Assembly (NCBI GenBank): GCA_018968885.1
Contig: JAGWZK010000002.1
Span: 1 to 64,000, forward strand
Reading direction: 5' to 3'
Source: Planctomycetota bacterium
GTDB taxonomy: Bacteria > Planctomycetota > Phycisphaerae > Phycisphaerales > UBA1924
DNA length: 64,000 nt
Notes under the pieces: generated by a model
The model's database searches: none
What the model saw: the letters and a program-made list of their open reading frames with translations, nothing else
Told to the model about the DNA's origin: nothing
Translations under genes and position numbers: made by a program
Shown here: positions 28,769-38,161 of the stretch, piece by piece
Numbering within the stretch: the first letter of the stretch is position 1
Layout of the letters: every line of letters starts with the position of its first letter

Positions 28769-30859
28769 ATGAACACGACCTCGAACATCGAGCAGTTGGA
28801 ATCACGGCAGATGATGTCTCATGGCATCGCCAACGTCACGAGCGATGATGCGGTGGTGACGCCGGGCCAGGTTGTCACAGTGAGCATTGAGGTCAATGGC
28901 GCGGATGCCGCAGCAGTCTCCGCAGCCACCTTGTTTCGAGACATGAACAGCAACGGCCAATGGGATGCAGGCGTTGATGTTGACCTTGGATCGACCACGA
29001 GCCGCAATGGCAACACGTTTGTGAAGCAGCTGACGATCGGTGCTGGTTGGAATGGAAGTGCGAGGATCATGGCGGATGCGGTCACGAATGGCGGAGCTTG
29101 GGCCAGCGTGCGAAATGGAGTGACTCTTCGCATCAATCAGATGCCAACGTTGACCGAGTTCGGTATCACGCCGCGTGCGGGAAGTACACCCGCATCGGTG
29201 TTTGCCAAGGCAACGGATGATTCGAGTGTGCGTGCTATGACGTTCTTCCTGGATCGCAACGAGAACGGGAAGTGGGACGCAGGAACGGACACTTCACTTG
29301 GAACTTCGTTCGCACGCGGAGGAGATGATCGATTCAGAGTTTCATTCACTCCAGACGATTCATGGGCACGCCATCCGCGGATTGTGGCGGATGCGGTTGA
29401 TGATGACAATGACTGGTCGCGTGATCGCCGCGGCGGGCTGCACACGTTTGATGACTCCTGGACACCGTCCGCTCCGTCGCTTTCGAATCTCACCGTGTCG
29501 CAGGATTGGGCGCGCACGGATGGAAAGCGGATCACGATTCGCGTGTCGGCACTGGATAACTCTGCGGTGCGGGCTGTGACGTTCTTTGTCGATCACGATG
29601 ACAATGGACGCTGGACACCCGGCGTTGATGATTCACTCGGGACCAGTAGCAGCTCAAATGGTGGCGTGTTTGCCCTGACCACACTTACAGACTTTGCGGG
29701 CCGACCCGACATCCGGATCGTCGCTGATGCCGTGGATTTTGACGGATCGTGGGCGAGTGCTCGGCTGAGCGGGACTGCACGAAATGGCTGGGGCTTTGTC
29801 AGCGAATTTGAAGCTGAGCAGGACTCTGGCACACAAGTGGAGCTCGAAGCCAAGTTCACGTTTCCCAGCATTTTCGGCAGAACGGCACCGACTTCGTCTT
29901 CATGGATTATTTTCCGCGATACCGCACGCGACGGTCTCTATGACAGCGCCAACGACCCAGTCATTGCATCAGGTACAGATCCGGTGGATTTGGATGGGAA
30001 CATTCGAGTTCGGCCGCGCCCGACCTTGGGAGCATTGTGGGCGAGCAACAACAGGTATGGAACTGCTCTGGCGAGCTCTTTATCCGGCAACCTCGCAGCA
30101 AACATCATCTCAAACATTCGATATGCGGATCAGCGATCAAACAACCCGAACCTGCCGCGCATCACCGATTTGGATGATCAAGTTGGCAGTTCGAGCGAGT
30201 ACGCCAGAGTCGGAGCGACGTATGTGCTGAGCGGGACATTTGAAGTACCGAGTGGCGCAAGCGTGGTGTCCTTCTTCTTTGACAAGAACCTCAACGGCAT
30301 TTGGGATACGGGGACTGACATTGACCTTGGATCGCGCAGCGTGAGCGGCACGACGGGCAGTTTCACTTTCAGCGGCATTGTCCAGCGCAGCATGATTGGC
30401 TTTGGTGCGTTTGCCGCAGCGGTAAAGGATGTGACGAGCGGCGCCGAGTCGTGGAGTCAGCCGGTTTCAGAGGAAGTCACGCAGGTGTTTGCTGCACCGA
30501 CCGTTCGCACGGTCGGCGGCAGCACGTTTACGGCCCCGAGAGGATCAACCCTCGTATTTGATGTGAACTACAGCGATGACTCCAGCGCACGTGCGGCCAC
30601 TGCATTCATCGATGCAAATGGCAACGGATTGTTTGATGGACCCGACAGCGGATATGTTGCAGCAACTTCGCTGATCATCGGAGGTAGCAGATCAGAGGGA
30701 TCGATGAGGTTGTCCATCAATACCGCCGGGCTGGCAGCGGGAACTTATCGGGTGTATTTCGCGGTTTCGGACCATCACCGTGGAGATGATTCTTCTCCTG
30801 GAGGTCGATCAAATGGATTGTGGAGCGAGCGGTACGCGATCAATATCACATTGACCTAA
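28769..30859 (+). CDS. LEPR-XLL-like six-repeat protein 1 (array gene 1)
   Basis: 696 residues. The N-terminus has IEQLESRQMMS (about 7-17), a variant of the LEPR-XLL motif found near the start of large planctomycete exported proteins; there is no ordinary signal peptide. Six repeats of about 105-115 residues follow, each with an Asp-rich loop: FRDMNSNGQWDAGVD (57-71), FLDRNENGKWDAGTD (about 160), FVDHDDNGRWTPGVD (about 273), a degenerate FRDTARDGLYDSAND (about 382), FFDKNLNGIWDTGTD (about 503) and FIDANGNGLFDGPDS (about 613). Repeats 1-3 also share an IVADAVD-x3-W-like strand. The C-terminus ends NGLWSERYAINITLT. Function unknown; calcium binding and surface location are inferred. Confidence 0.85.
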   Translation: MNTTSNIEQLESRQMMSHGIANVTSDDAVVTPGQVVTVSIEVNGADAAAVSAATLFRDMNSNGQWDAGVDVDLGSTTSRNGNTFVKQLTIGAGWNGSARIMADAVTNGGAWASVRNGVTLRINQMPTLTEFGITPRAGSTPASVFAKATDDSSVRAMTFFLDRNENGKWDAGTDTSLGTSFARGGDDRFRVSFTPDDSWARHPRIVADAVDDDNDWSRDRRGGLHTFDDSWTPSAPSLSNLTVSQDWARTDGKRITIRVSALDNSAVRAVTFFVDHDDNGRWTPGVDDSLGTSSSSNGGVFALTTLTDFAGRPDIRIVADAVDFDGSWASARLSGTARNGWGFVSEFEAEQDSGTQVELEAKFTFPSIFGRTAPTSSSWIIFRDTARDGLYDSANDPVIASGTDPVDLDGNIRVRPRPTLGALWASNNRYGTALASSLSGNLAANIISNIRYADQRSNNPNLPRITDLDDQVGSSSEYARVGATYVLSGTFEVPSGASVVSFFFDKNLNGIWDTGTDIDLGSRSVSGTTGSFTFSGIVQRSMIGFGAFAAAVKDVTSGAESWSQPVSEEVTQVFAAPTVRTVGGSTFTAPRGSTLVFDVNYSDDSSARAATAFIDANGNGLFDGPDSGYVAATSLIIGGSRSEGSMRLSINTAGLAAGTYRVYFAVSDHHRGDDSSPGGRSNGLWSERYAINITLT

Positions 30860-30916
30860 ACCGCGAGTTCTCGCTCCTGACGGAGCAGACCGTACGAACA
30901 GCATGTAGAGAGAGAC

Positions 30917-30954
30917 CGCCCCTGCCGCGACGATCGTCGAAACCGGCAGGGGCG
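30917..30954. terminator. Strong inverted repeat between array genes 1 and 2
   Basis: CGCCCCTGCCG (30917-30927) pairs perfectly with CGGCAGGGGCG (30944-30954); the loop contains a further self-complementary CGACGATCGTCG. It follows the first array gene by 57 bases. The T tract (TTCGCCTT) is poor, so partial termination or mRNA protection is also possible. Confidence 0.6.
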
Positions 30955-31069
30955 TTCGCCTTAGGCGGGCTTCACCCCGATAACCGGCATCGGGAAAGGG
31001 AACAGATGGAAACGTGCACGATGGTGTCGATGTGATGGAGCGCGCGATGAGCGCGATCACGGAGCATCT

Positions 31070-33136
31070 ATGCGCACGGATATGACCTGCACGAACTTCG
31101 ATGCCGCCATTCAACAGCTTGAGCCTCGCGCGTTTCTTTCAACCACAGTCAGCTCGCTGAGTTTGACACCTGACCCGGCAACGACGGGAGTCGTGGCTAG
31201 CGTCGTGGTTGAAGCGAGTGCTTCAAGCGGAGTTCGAGCCGTATCGATCTTTCGCGATGTCGATGGAAATGGGCGTTGGACGGCGGGGGTTGATCAATCG
31301 CTGGGAGATATCTTCGCGGCGAGTTCCGATGGCCGATTCCGCAGAAACATCGTTCCTCAAGCAGGGTGGGGACGCACGGTTCGAATTGTCGCTGATGCAG
31401 TTGACAATCTCGGCCAATGGTCCGGCACGCCCCGCGTCATCACGTTCACCAACAATGCCCGCCCCACCGCGACTCTTGCCACGCTTTCATCCTCGACCGT
31501 CGCTCGAGGTGGAAGCATCACTGTCAACATTGATGCCAGTGATGACACCAGCGTTCGCGCCGTGACAGCGTTCCTGGATGTGGACACCAATGGCGTCTGG
31601 ACACCCGGCGTGGACCGCGCACTAGGAAACGACTACACGCGAGATTCGGTCACGGGTCGGTTCTCCATTTCGTTTGCAACCACGAGTGAAATGGGCAGCG
31701 GTGGCTCGATACGAGTGGATGCGGTGGATGTAGACGGCGCGTGGACCAACGCACCTCGCAACGCCGGCACCTTCACAATCAATGCACCACCTGTGCTTGG
31801 AACCTTAAGTGCACGATGGGAAAACGCCACCCCTACGACGCCTCGGCACGCACTGACGTTGAGCGTAAATGCCAGTGATGACGGTGCAATTCGAGCCGTC
31901 ACGTTCTTCCTTGATCTAGATAACAATGGAGCGTGGACTGCAGGTGTCGATCAATCACTTGCAGACGTGTTTGCTCCGTCGAGCGGTTCAACCTATGCAG
32001 CCACCGTGTACACCGACCTGGCAGGGTTGAACAGTGCGACCATCGTCGCGGACGCGGTGGATACACAGGGGCTGTGGACCGGATCGCGTCCTTCTGCGAC
32101 GGTGACACCACTGCGCAGTGCACAGGTCGTGAGCTTCTTTGTCGATACCACGAGCGGTTACTCGCTGGCGGCGGAAGCTTGGGTACCGCCGACTGACACG
32201 TCCAGCGCTGTTCAGGTGATCGGAGTTGATTACTACGCAGACACCAATCTGAACGGGTTCATAGATTCAGGTGACCAACTGGTCGCTACCGGTACCACTG
32301 GCACCTTGCAATCAACCGGAGCATGGCGATACCTGGTGAGGTTGAACTCGACTCAGATTGCGAACTTACCCACCAGTCGATTCGGGTGGATTGCTGCCGC
32401 CCGGGTTTCTACAGGGGATGGGAACTTTGTGCTCAGCCCAGGCCGCATGGCAGTGGCAAAGAGCTGGCCAATTGGAACCCCAACAGTGACGCGGGTCGTG
32501 GTGAACTCTGCAGCGCATGCCGTGACCGGCGATGAATGGAGCGTCTCTGTCACCGGCTTTGCCGGAAGCAGTCTAACTGGCATCACACTGTTCTTTGACA
32601 CCAACTTCAATGGACAATGGGATAGCGGGACTGACGTTGATCTGGGCTTCTTGGCTCCAGAATCAAACCCGGGGACGGTGACATTTACTGGCACGTATAA
32701 CTCTGCCATGCGTCGCGGCGGAGCATTCACAGCTTCTGCGTTGGTGAGATCTGGTTCTACAGACACGTGGAGCACCACGCGCTCAGCACGTCCGCAGGTG
32801 ATTGTGTCAGGACCATCAACAAGGTTGGTTGGATCCCCCACTGTCAGCGGCAACTCCATCATCTTTGAGATTGATGCGAACGACGACTTCTCAGTCCGCA
32901 CTATCAATGCTTGGATCGATCTGAACAATGACGGCATTCGTGATGAAGGAGAGTCTGCCGCAGTGGCGTCACTGATCTCGGGCTCGCGTGCCAACGGACG
33001 CTGGAGATTGACGATCAATCTGGGTGTCGTTCCCAGTGGCTCCTACACGCTTGCCTGGAGCGGGATCGACTACAGCCGGGCATTGGGCGGAAGTGGCATC
33101 GCCGAGACCGTTCAAAACGTCACTTTTAATGCTTGA
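31070..33136 (+). CDS. LEPR-XLL-like six-repeat protein 2 (array gene 2)
   Basis: 688 residues. N-terminal motif IQQLEPRAFLS is the closest in the array to the LEPR-XLL consensus. Asp loops: FRDVDGNGRWTAGVD, FLDVDTNGVWTPGVD, FLDLDNNGAWTAGVD, YADTNLNGFIDSGD, FFDTNFNGQWDSGTD and WIDLNNDGIRDEGES. Repeat 2 has the phrase NDYTRDSVTGRF, shared (as NDFTRDSITGRF) only with array gene 3. The C-terminus (GSYTLAWSGIDYSRALGG) also pairs it with gene 3 and differs from genes 1, 4 and 5. ATG at 31070 has CGGAG 7 bases upstream. Function unknown. Confidence 0.85.
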   Translation: MRTDMTCTNFDAAIQQLEPRAFLSTTVSSLSLTPDPATTGVVASVVVEASASSGVRAVSIFRDVDGNGRWTAGVDQSLGDIFAASSDGRFRRNIVPQAGWGRTVRIVADAVDNLGQWSGTPRVITFTNNARPTATLATLSSSTVARGGSITVNIDASDDTSVRAVTAFLDVDTNGVWTPGVDRALGNDYTRDSVTGRFSISFATTSEMGSGGSIRVDAVDVDGAWTNAPRNAGTFTINAPPVLGTLSARWENATPTTPRHALTLSVNASDDGAIRAVTFFLDLDNNGAWTAGVDQSLADVFAPSSGSTYAATVYTDLAGLNSATIVADAVDTQGLWTGSRPSATVTPLRSAQVVSFFVDTTSGYSLAAEAWVPPTDTSSAVQVIGVDYYADTNLNGFIDSGDQLVATGTTGTLQSTGAWRYLVRLNSTQIANLPTSRFGWIAAARVSTGDGNFVLSPGRMAVAKSWPIGTPTVTRVVVNSAAHAVTGDEWSVSVTGFAGSSLTGITLFFDTNFNGQWDSGTDVDLGFLAPESNPGTVTFTGTYNSAMRRGGAFTASALVRSGSTDTWSTTRSARPQVIVSGPSTRLVGSPTVSGNSIIFEIDANDDFSVRTINAWIDLNNDGIRDEGESAAVASLISGSRANGRWRLTINLGVVPSGSYTLAWSGIDYSRALGGSGIAETVQNVTFNA

Positions 33137-33481
33137 TCGCGTTGGCTGGTTCGCTTGCGCTCGTGATGCACCGCACTCGCTGCGATTTGCGATTCACTCG
33201 TCCGACGTAATGCGTCACACCACGCCCTCGCTTCCGAAGCACGCGCAGTCAATGCACTTCGACGCCGAAGCCGTCGAACCAGCATCATCACGCTTGCACC
33301 GCTCGTGCGTGCCACACCAGCACGACTCTTTCTGAAAGAACACGCCGCACCACGCGCAGTCAGATCCGCGTTATCCACAAAGTGTTCGTTTGCCAACGCA
33401 GGTTTGTTGCATAGCAGAACAGAATTTGGTTCAAGATCCCAACGCGTATTCTCGCGTCACTATTGGGTTAAGGGGAAAATC
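33137..33481. other. 345-base gap between array genes 2 and 3
   Basis: No gene, hairpin with a T tract or repeat is evident. The last part (CGTCACTATTGGGTTAAGG) leads into the ribosome-binding site of gene 3. A rightward frame continues from 33305 in phase with gene 3, but its sequence is unlike the array and it is treated as leader. Confidence 0.4.
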
Positions 33482-35554
33482 ATGAAGAATGGACGTGTTG
33501 GGGGTTGTGGCGTTGTCATTTTTGACCACCTTGAACGCCGCGAGCTATTTGCTGCCGTGGTCACAGACATACGAGTGCTGCCAAACCCGATGACTTTGCA
33601 TCAACAGGCTGTTGTCGAGGTTGGCGCTGTGGCGGCCTTTGGAGCGCCAGTGGTCAGCATCTTCCGTGATGTCAACGGAAACGGTCAGTGGAATGTCGGC
33701 GTAGATGAGGCATTGGGCGATATCCCGGTGGCGAGCGTGGGGGGAAAGTTCCGACGCTTCATCACGCCCAGGCCCGAGTGGGGAAACACGGTCCGCATTT
33801 TCGCGAACGCACGCGACATCTTTGGCGAATGGAGTTCGCAGCCGCGTGGTACCACGGTCACTGTTCAGGAAGCTCCAGTCATCACGCATGCCGAGCTCTC
33901 GACAAACACTGTGGAGCGCGGCGCCTCGATGAATGTGACAATCGATGCCACCGACGATCGCGCTGTGCACGCCGCATCAGCTTTCCTGGATCAGAACGGC
34001 AACGCCCGATGGGACAACGGCACGGATATTGCTCTCGGCAACGATTTCACTCGAGATTCCATCACTGGCAGATTCCAGATCACATTTGCGATCACTCAGG
34101 CAATGGGGTGGCAGGGAAGTGTGTATGTCGACGTCGTGGACAACAACAATTCTTGGGCAAACCAGCCGCGACTTGCCGGTGTGTTCTCTGTCACAAGCGG
34201 CCCAACGCTCAGTAATCTTGCGTATAGCGTGCGCATGAACGACGCAACGACGCTGGAGCAGACGTTCGTCTTCAGCGTGAACGCGGCCGATGATGTGGCG
34301 GTCACGGCAGTCACCTTTTTCATCGATCACGACCGCAATGGCCGGTGGACACCGGGAACCGATGCATCTCTTGGAACAACACGGACGCCGACTTCGGGAA
34401 GCCGTTTCGAAGTCATAAGCACGACATACATGCTTGAAACATCATCCATCCCCATCGTCGCCGACGCGATGGACGATCGCGGCGTGTGGTCACCGGTTCG
34501 CCCCAACGTGAATGCCGTTCCAATCTTGCCCGCACAGATCACCACCTTTGTCGTTGATGATGTCAACACCATGCGAGCGAGCTGGGAAGTGCAGCAGCGT
34601 GGCGAGCAAGCACCGATTTCCGGGGGCATTCGCACAGGCATTGAACTCTTTGCCGATACCAACCAGAACGATCTCATAGATCCTGCGGACACACTGATTT
34701 GGTCCAGCCCGCTTGGGCAATTTGCTCGACGCATCGCACTCACACTCACTGCCGACCACTTGCGCATGGTGCCAAACACACCGTTCAATTGGATCTCGCG
34801 CAGCGTACACCAGCTCAATGGTGGCGCCCCCTTCCACGGCGCTACGCGCATCGGTCACCGCTTCAACATGGTGAACGTCGGCCCGGTCGTCAGATCCATC
34901 GCGGTGAGCACACCTGGTTTCGCCTGCACCCTCAACACACCCTGGACTGTCACCGTCGACGGAACAAGTGGCAGCGCCAACTTTGGCGCTCCGTACTGGC
35001 TCTACTACGACAACGACAACCACGGGCGATATGACACAGGCGTGGACGTGAACTTGGGATCACAGATCTCCACCGAATTCAATGACACAAAAATCCGGAA
35101 TGGTACATTCACCGCCAACATGCAACGCGGAGGCAGTTTCACCGCCCAGGTGTACGGCAAAACCGCTCTCAACGGCGAGGTCATCTGGAGTTGGCCAACT
35201 TCGGCTCGACGCGAGCTGGTGATCGAACGCCCCACGGCGGTGCTCGCCGGTGCACCGGGAGCCATCGGCAACACCATTCAATTTGAAGTGGACGCAACCG
35301 ACATCGCCCGCATCCAGTCGCTCGTCGGCTGGATTGACGATGATGGAGACAATCTTCGTGATGCTGGCGAGCTTCAAGTCTCAGGCCTGCGAATCTCCGG
35401 TACCGCTCAAACCGGACGCTGGCGGATGAGCATCGAACTGGCTGCTTCTCCCAGCGGCACATTTCGCCTGGCTTGGCAGGCAACCAGCTACGGGAGCGCC
35501 CTTGGCCAGGGTTTTGTGACCAGTTTCGTGGGATCAACGTTGGTGACTTTCTGA
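33482..35554 (+). CDS. LEPR-XLL-like six-repeat protein 3 (array gene 3)
   Basis: 690 residues from the ATG at 33482 (AAGGGG upstream). N-terminal motif FDHLERRELFAAV. Asp loops: FRDVNGNGQWNVGVD, FLDQNGNARWDNGTD, FIDHDRNGRWTPGTD, FADTNQNDLIDPADT, YYDNDNHGRYDTGVD and WIDDDGDNLRDAGE. It is the nearest relative of array gene 2 in repeat 2 and in the C-terminal region (GTFRLAWQATSYGSALGQG). The fourth loop is degenerate in most array members, here DTNQNDLIDPAD. No signal peptide or C-terminal sorting tag is visible. Function unknown. Confidence 0.85.
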   Translation: MKNGRVGGCGVVIFDHLERRELFAAVVTDIRVLPNPMTLHQQAVVEVGAVAAFGAPVVSIFRDVNGNGQWNVGVDEALGDIPVASVGGKFRRFITPRPEWGNTVRIFANARDIFGEWSSQPRGTTVTVQEAPVITHAELSTNTVERGASMNVTIDATDDRAVHAASAFLDQNGNARWDNGTDIALGNDFTRDSITGRFQITFAITQAMGWQGSVYVDVVDNNNSWANQPRLAGVFSVTSGPTLSNLAYSVRMNDATTLEQTFVFSVNAADDVAVTAVTFFIDHDRNGRWTPGTDASLGTTRTPTSGSRFEVISTTYMLETSSIPIVADAMDDRGVWSPVRPNVNAVPILPAQITTFVVDDVNTMRASWEVQQRGEQAPISGGIRTGIELFADTNQNDLIDPADTLIWSSPLGQFARRIALTLTADHLRMVPNTPFNWISRSVHQLNGGAPFHGATRIGHRFNMVNVGPVVRSIAVSTPGFACTLNTPWTVTVDGTSGSANFGAPYWLYYDNDNHGRYDTGVDVNLGSQISTEFNDTKIRNGTFTANMQRGGSFTAQVYGKTALNGEVIWSWPTSARRELVIERPTAVLAGAPGAIGNTIQFEVDATDIARIQSLVGWIDDDGDNLRDAGELQVSGLRISGTAQTGRWRMSIELAASPSGTFRLAWQATSYGSALGQGFVTSFVGSTLVTF

Positions 35555-35587
35555 TAAATAGTCCGATAACACAAGATGCTTCGTCGC

Positions 35588-35619
35588 CCCTGGTTGTGAC
35601 CGGCAGGTCACAACCGGGC
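35588..35619 (+). terminator. Hairpin after array gene 3
   Basis: GGTTGTGACC (35592-35601) pairs perfectly with GGTCACAACC (35606-35615) over a GGCA loop, with CC/GG extending it. CTTTGAG follows, a weak T tract. It lies 34 bases after the stop of gene 3. Confidence 0.65.
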
Positions 35620-35638
35620 TTTGAGATCCAAACCTCGC

Positions 35639-35666
35639 TTGCAACGCAAGGAAACTCTGAGATAAT
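35639..35666 (+). promoter_or_regulatory. Possible promoter of array gene 4
   Basis: TTGCAA (35639-35644) and GATAAT (35661-35666) are 16 bases apart, just past the hairpin that ends gene 3 and 76 bases before gene 4. Together with the hairpin it suggests separate transcription of genes 4-5. Confidence 0.45.
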
Positions 35667-35742
35667 CGTCTGTACGTAGGGATGCGTCGAGAGCCAGCTC
35701 TCACGCCCACTGCCGTGCGGGGTAAGCAAGGGTCGCGGCACG

Positions 35743-37908
35743 ATGTTCAGACCACGAATCAGCAAGACATCTCGCGACCACTTTGATTCATCGGGCGATG
35801 TTTCGGCCCGATGGTTCGAGTCTTTGGAGAGCCGCGACCTCCTGTCGCCGACAGTTTCATTCTTCCAAGTGACTCCGACGACGGTTTCCCCGGGTCAGAC
35901 GATCACCCTGCAGGCCGATGGAGGTGCTGGCGCAGGCATCCGCGCCATGTCCTTTTTCCGCGATGCCAATCTGGATGGGCGCTGGACTCCCGGTGTGGAT
36001 GAAGCGTTGGGTGATGCCTTCAGCCGCAACACTTCGACGGGCTTTTATCAGATTTCCTTTGCCGCGCCTTCGATCTGGGGAAGGAGTATCCGCTACGCCG
36101 TCGATGCGGTGGACAACAACGGGGCGTGGACGACCGGTGCCTTGCGAACGGCAAATGGCACCATCAACGTGGTGCCGATCGTGACTTCGATCAACGTCAC
36201 ACCAACGGTGTCCCAGCCCTTCCAGACTCTGACTGTCATCGCGACGGCAACTGATGATCAGGTCGTGAGGGCAATGACCTTCTTCCTCGATCGCGACAAC
36301 AACGGCCGCTTCACCCCGGGACTGGATTCACCTCTGGGCGAAGACACCACCCCTGATGGCCTAGGGCGATACGAGATCACCACGGTCAGTGATTCATCCT
36401 GGCCCCTCAACTCGCGCATCATCGCCGATGCTGTTGATTTTGACGGGTTCTGGAGTGGCAATCCCCGCAGCCAGGTGGTTCGCATCGGTAACCCGACCCC
36501 TCCCACCATTTCCAACCTGACCACCACCGTCACGCGGGGTGTCACCAGCCCCATCATCAACATCGAGGTCACCGCCACAGACAACACGCTTGTGCGTGCA
36601 GTCACCTTCTGGGTCGATTTCAACCAGGATGGGCGCTGGTCACCGGGGACCGACATGAGCTTGGGCACTGTCACGGCCCCCAAGCCGGGTCAACCAACGC
36701 GCTTTGCCTTCTCCATTGCCAGCGACTTTGCCGGCATGCAGACGTTGCCCATTGCTGCCGATGCCGTCGATGTCGACGGCACGTGGGCAACATTGCCCAC
36801 CACCGGCACTGCAACAGCCGAGCGCATCTACCAGGTCATGTATCTGACCGCAGAGAACATCGGCCTGGGTGTGCTCAAACTGTCCGCAGGTGCTTGGAGT
36901 CCGGCGTATTTCGATCAACCAGCCGTCGATGTGGATGTTGTGCGCTTCTTCTACGATGCAAACAACAACGACAAGTTTGACAACGGCGATACTGATTTGG
37001 GTCTGTCCACCGCTTTCAGTGATCTCGATGTCGGCCGCGAGTTCACCAAGGTCATCGCCATCGATTCGACGTGGCCGCTGCCGCGCAAGATCGGCGCTGC
37101 GGTGCCCTTACCCTCCAACACCACATTCGAGTGGACCGGGGCGATGGGGCCTCTGCGCTTCTCTAAGTCGCGCGTCTTTGGCAATGTCCCCGTAATCACC
37201 ACGCTGAATGTCGTGATCAACAACCCATCAGCGTTCCTCAGCCCCGGTGCCACCGTCACGCTGAATGCCACTGCCAGTGCCAATAACGGCATCGACGTAG
37301 TCAGTTTCTATTACGATCGCGACAACAACGGCCGCTGGGATGCGGGTGTGGATATCGATCTGGGATTTGTCCGGCCCACCGCTGGCCAGACCACCGTCAG
37401 CGTCTCGATCACTCGCACCATCACCGCAGGGATGCTCAGTCAGTACGGAGCATTCACCGCCGTCGTGAAAGACACCAGCATTCCCGATCAGCAGACGGGC
37501 GTGGAGCCATGGGGCACTTCCATGGCTCGCGGCATCACTCCCACTCACGGCGCACCTGCAATCTCTGCTATCACCTCCCCCACCACCATCGCTCGCGGCA
37601 ACCCCCTGACCATCTCTTTCACCGCTTCCGATTTCTCCGGGGTCCGCGCCGTTTCGGCCTTTGTCGATGGCAATCGCAACAACGGTTTTGACACCACCGA
37701 TCCAAATGCTAGTTCCTTCTCCCTTCTTTCCGGCACACCATCCAACGGTCGCTGGACGCTCACGCTGACCACCACCTCTCTGGCGGCAGGTACGTACACC
37801 ATCTATCTGGCGGCGCAGGATTTTTATCGTGGGTCCAGCTCTGCTCCGGGCGGTGCCACCACGGGCCTCTGGAGCCCGCGCGTTGCTGTCACCATCACCA
37901 TCACCTGA
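35743..37908 (+). CDS. LEPR-XLL-like six-repeat protein 4 (array gene 4)
   Basis: 721 residues. N-terminal motif FESLESRDLLSPT near residue 25. Asp loops: FRDANLDGRWTPGVD, FLDRDNNGRFTPGLD, WVDFNQDGRWSPGTD, FYDANNNDKFDNGD, YYDRDNNGRWDAGVD and FVDGNRNNGFDTTDP. The C-terminal motif AGTYTIYLAAQDFYRG and GLWSPRVAVTITIT matches genes 1 and 5. Codon use is shifted towards C-ending codons (ACC, ATC, GCC) compared with genes 1-3. Likely an exported, calcium-binding structural protein, but its role is unknown. Confidence 0.85.
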   Translation: MFRPRISKTSRDHFDSSGDVSARWFESLESRDLLSPTVSFFQVTPTTVSPGQTITLQADGGAGAGIRAMSFFRDANLDGRWTPGVDEALGDAFSRNTSTGFYQISFAAPSIWGRSIRYAVDAVDNNGAWTTGALRTANGTINVVPIVTSINVTPTVSQPFQTLTVIATATDDQVVRAMTFFLDRDNNGRFTPGLDSPLGEDTTPDGLGRYEITTVSDSSWPLNSRIIADAVDFDGFWSGNPRSQVVRIGNPTPPTISNLTTTVTRGVTSPIINIEVTATDNTLVRAVTFWVDFNQDGRWSPGTDMSLGTVTAPKPGQPTRFAFSIASDFAGMQTLPIAADAVDVDGTWATLPTTGTATAERIYQVMYLTAENIGLGVLKLSAGAWSPAYFDQPAVDVDVVRFFYDANNNDKFDNGDTDLGLSTAFSDLDVGREFTKVIAIDSTWPLPRKIGAAVPLPSNTTFEWTGAMGPLRFSKSRVFGNVPVITTLNVVINNPSAFLSPGATVTLNATASANNGIDVVSFYYDRDNNGRWDAGVDIDLGFVRPTAGQTTVSVSITRTITAGMLSQYGAFTAVVKDTSIPDQQTGVEPWGTSMARGITPTHGAPAISAITSPTTIARGNPLTISFTASDFSGVRAVSAFVDGNRNNGFDTTDPNASSFSLLSGTPSNGRWTLTLTTTSLAAGTYTIYLAAQDFYRGSSSAPGGATTGLWSPRVAVTITIT

Positions 37909-38161
37909 ACCTCGCTTAGGTGATGGGACGCTCATGGGGAAACTCCCTCATTTCGGGGAGTGAGGTCCACCATGCGTTATTGCTTAAGCATCGCACCCTC
38001 TCCAGTTTACTTGCGGAAAGTGGCGGGTTTTGTGCGGTTTCACCGATCCCTACAGGCGGAACAGGGGAATACACACTGAGAGGTTTGATACCTCTTTTGG
38101 TGTGCATTCACACAAATATGTGTCACACTCCATTGTGGCTCTTTCGGGAGGAATTGCAGAA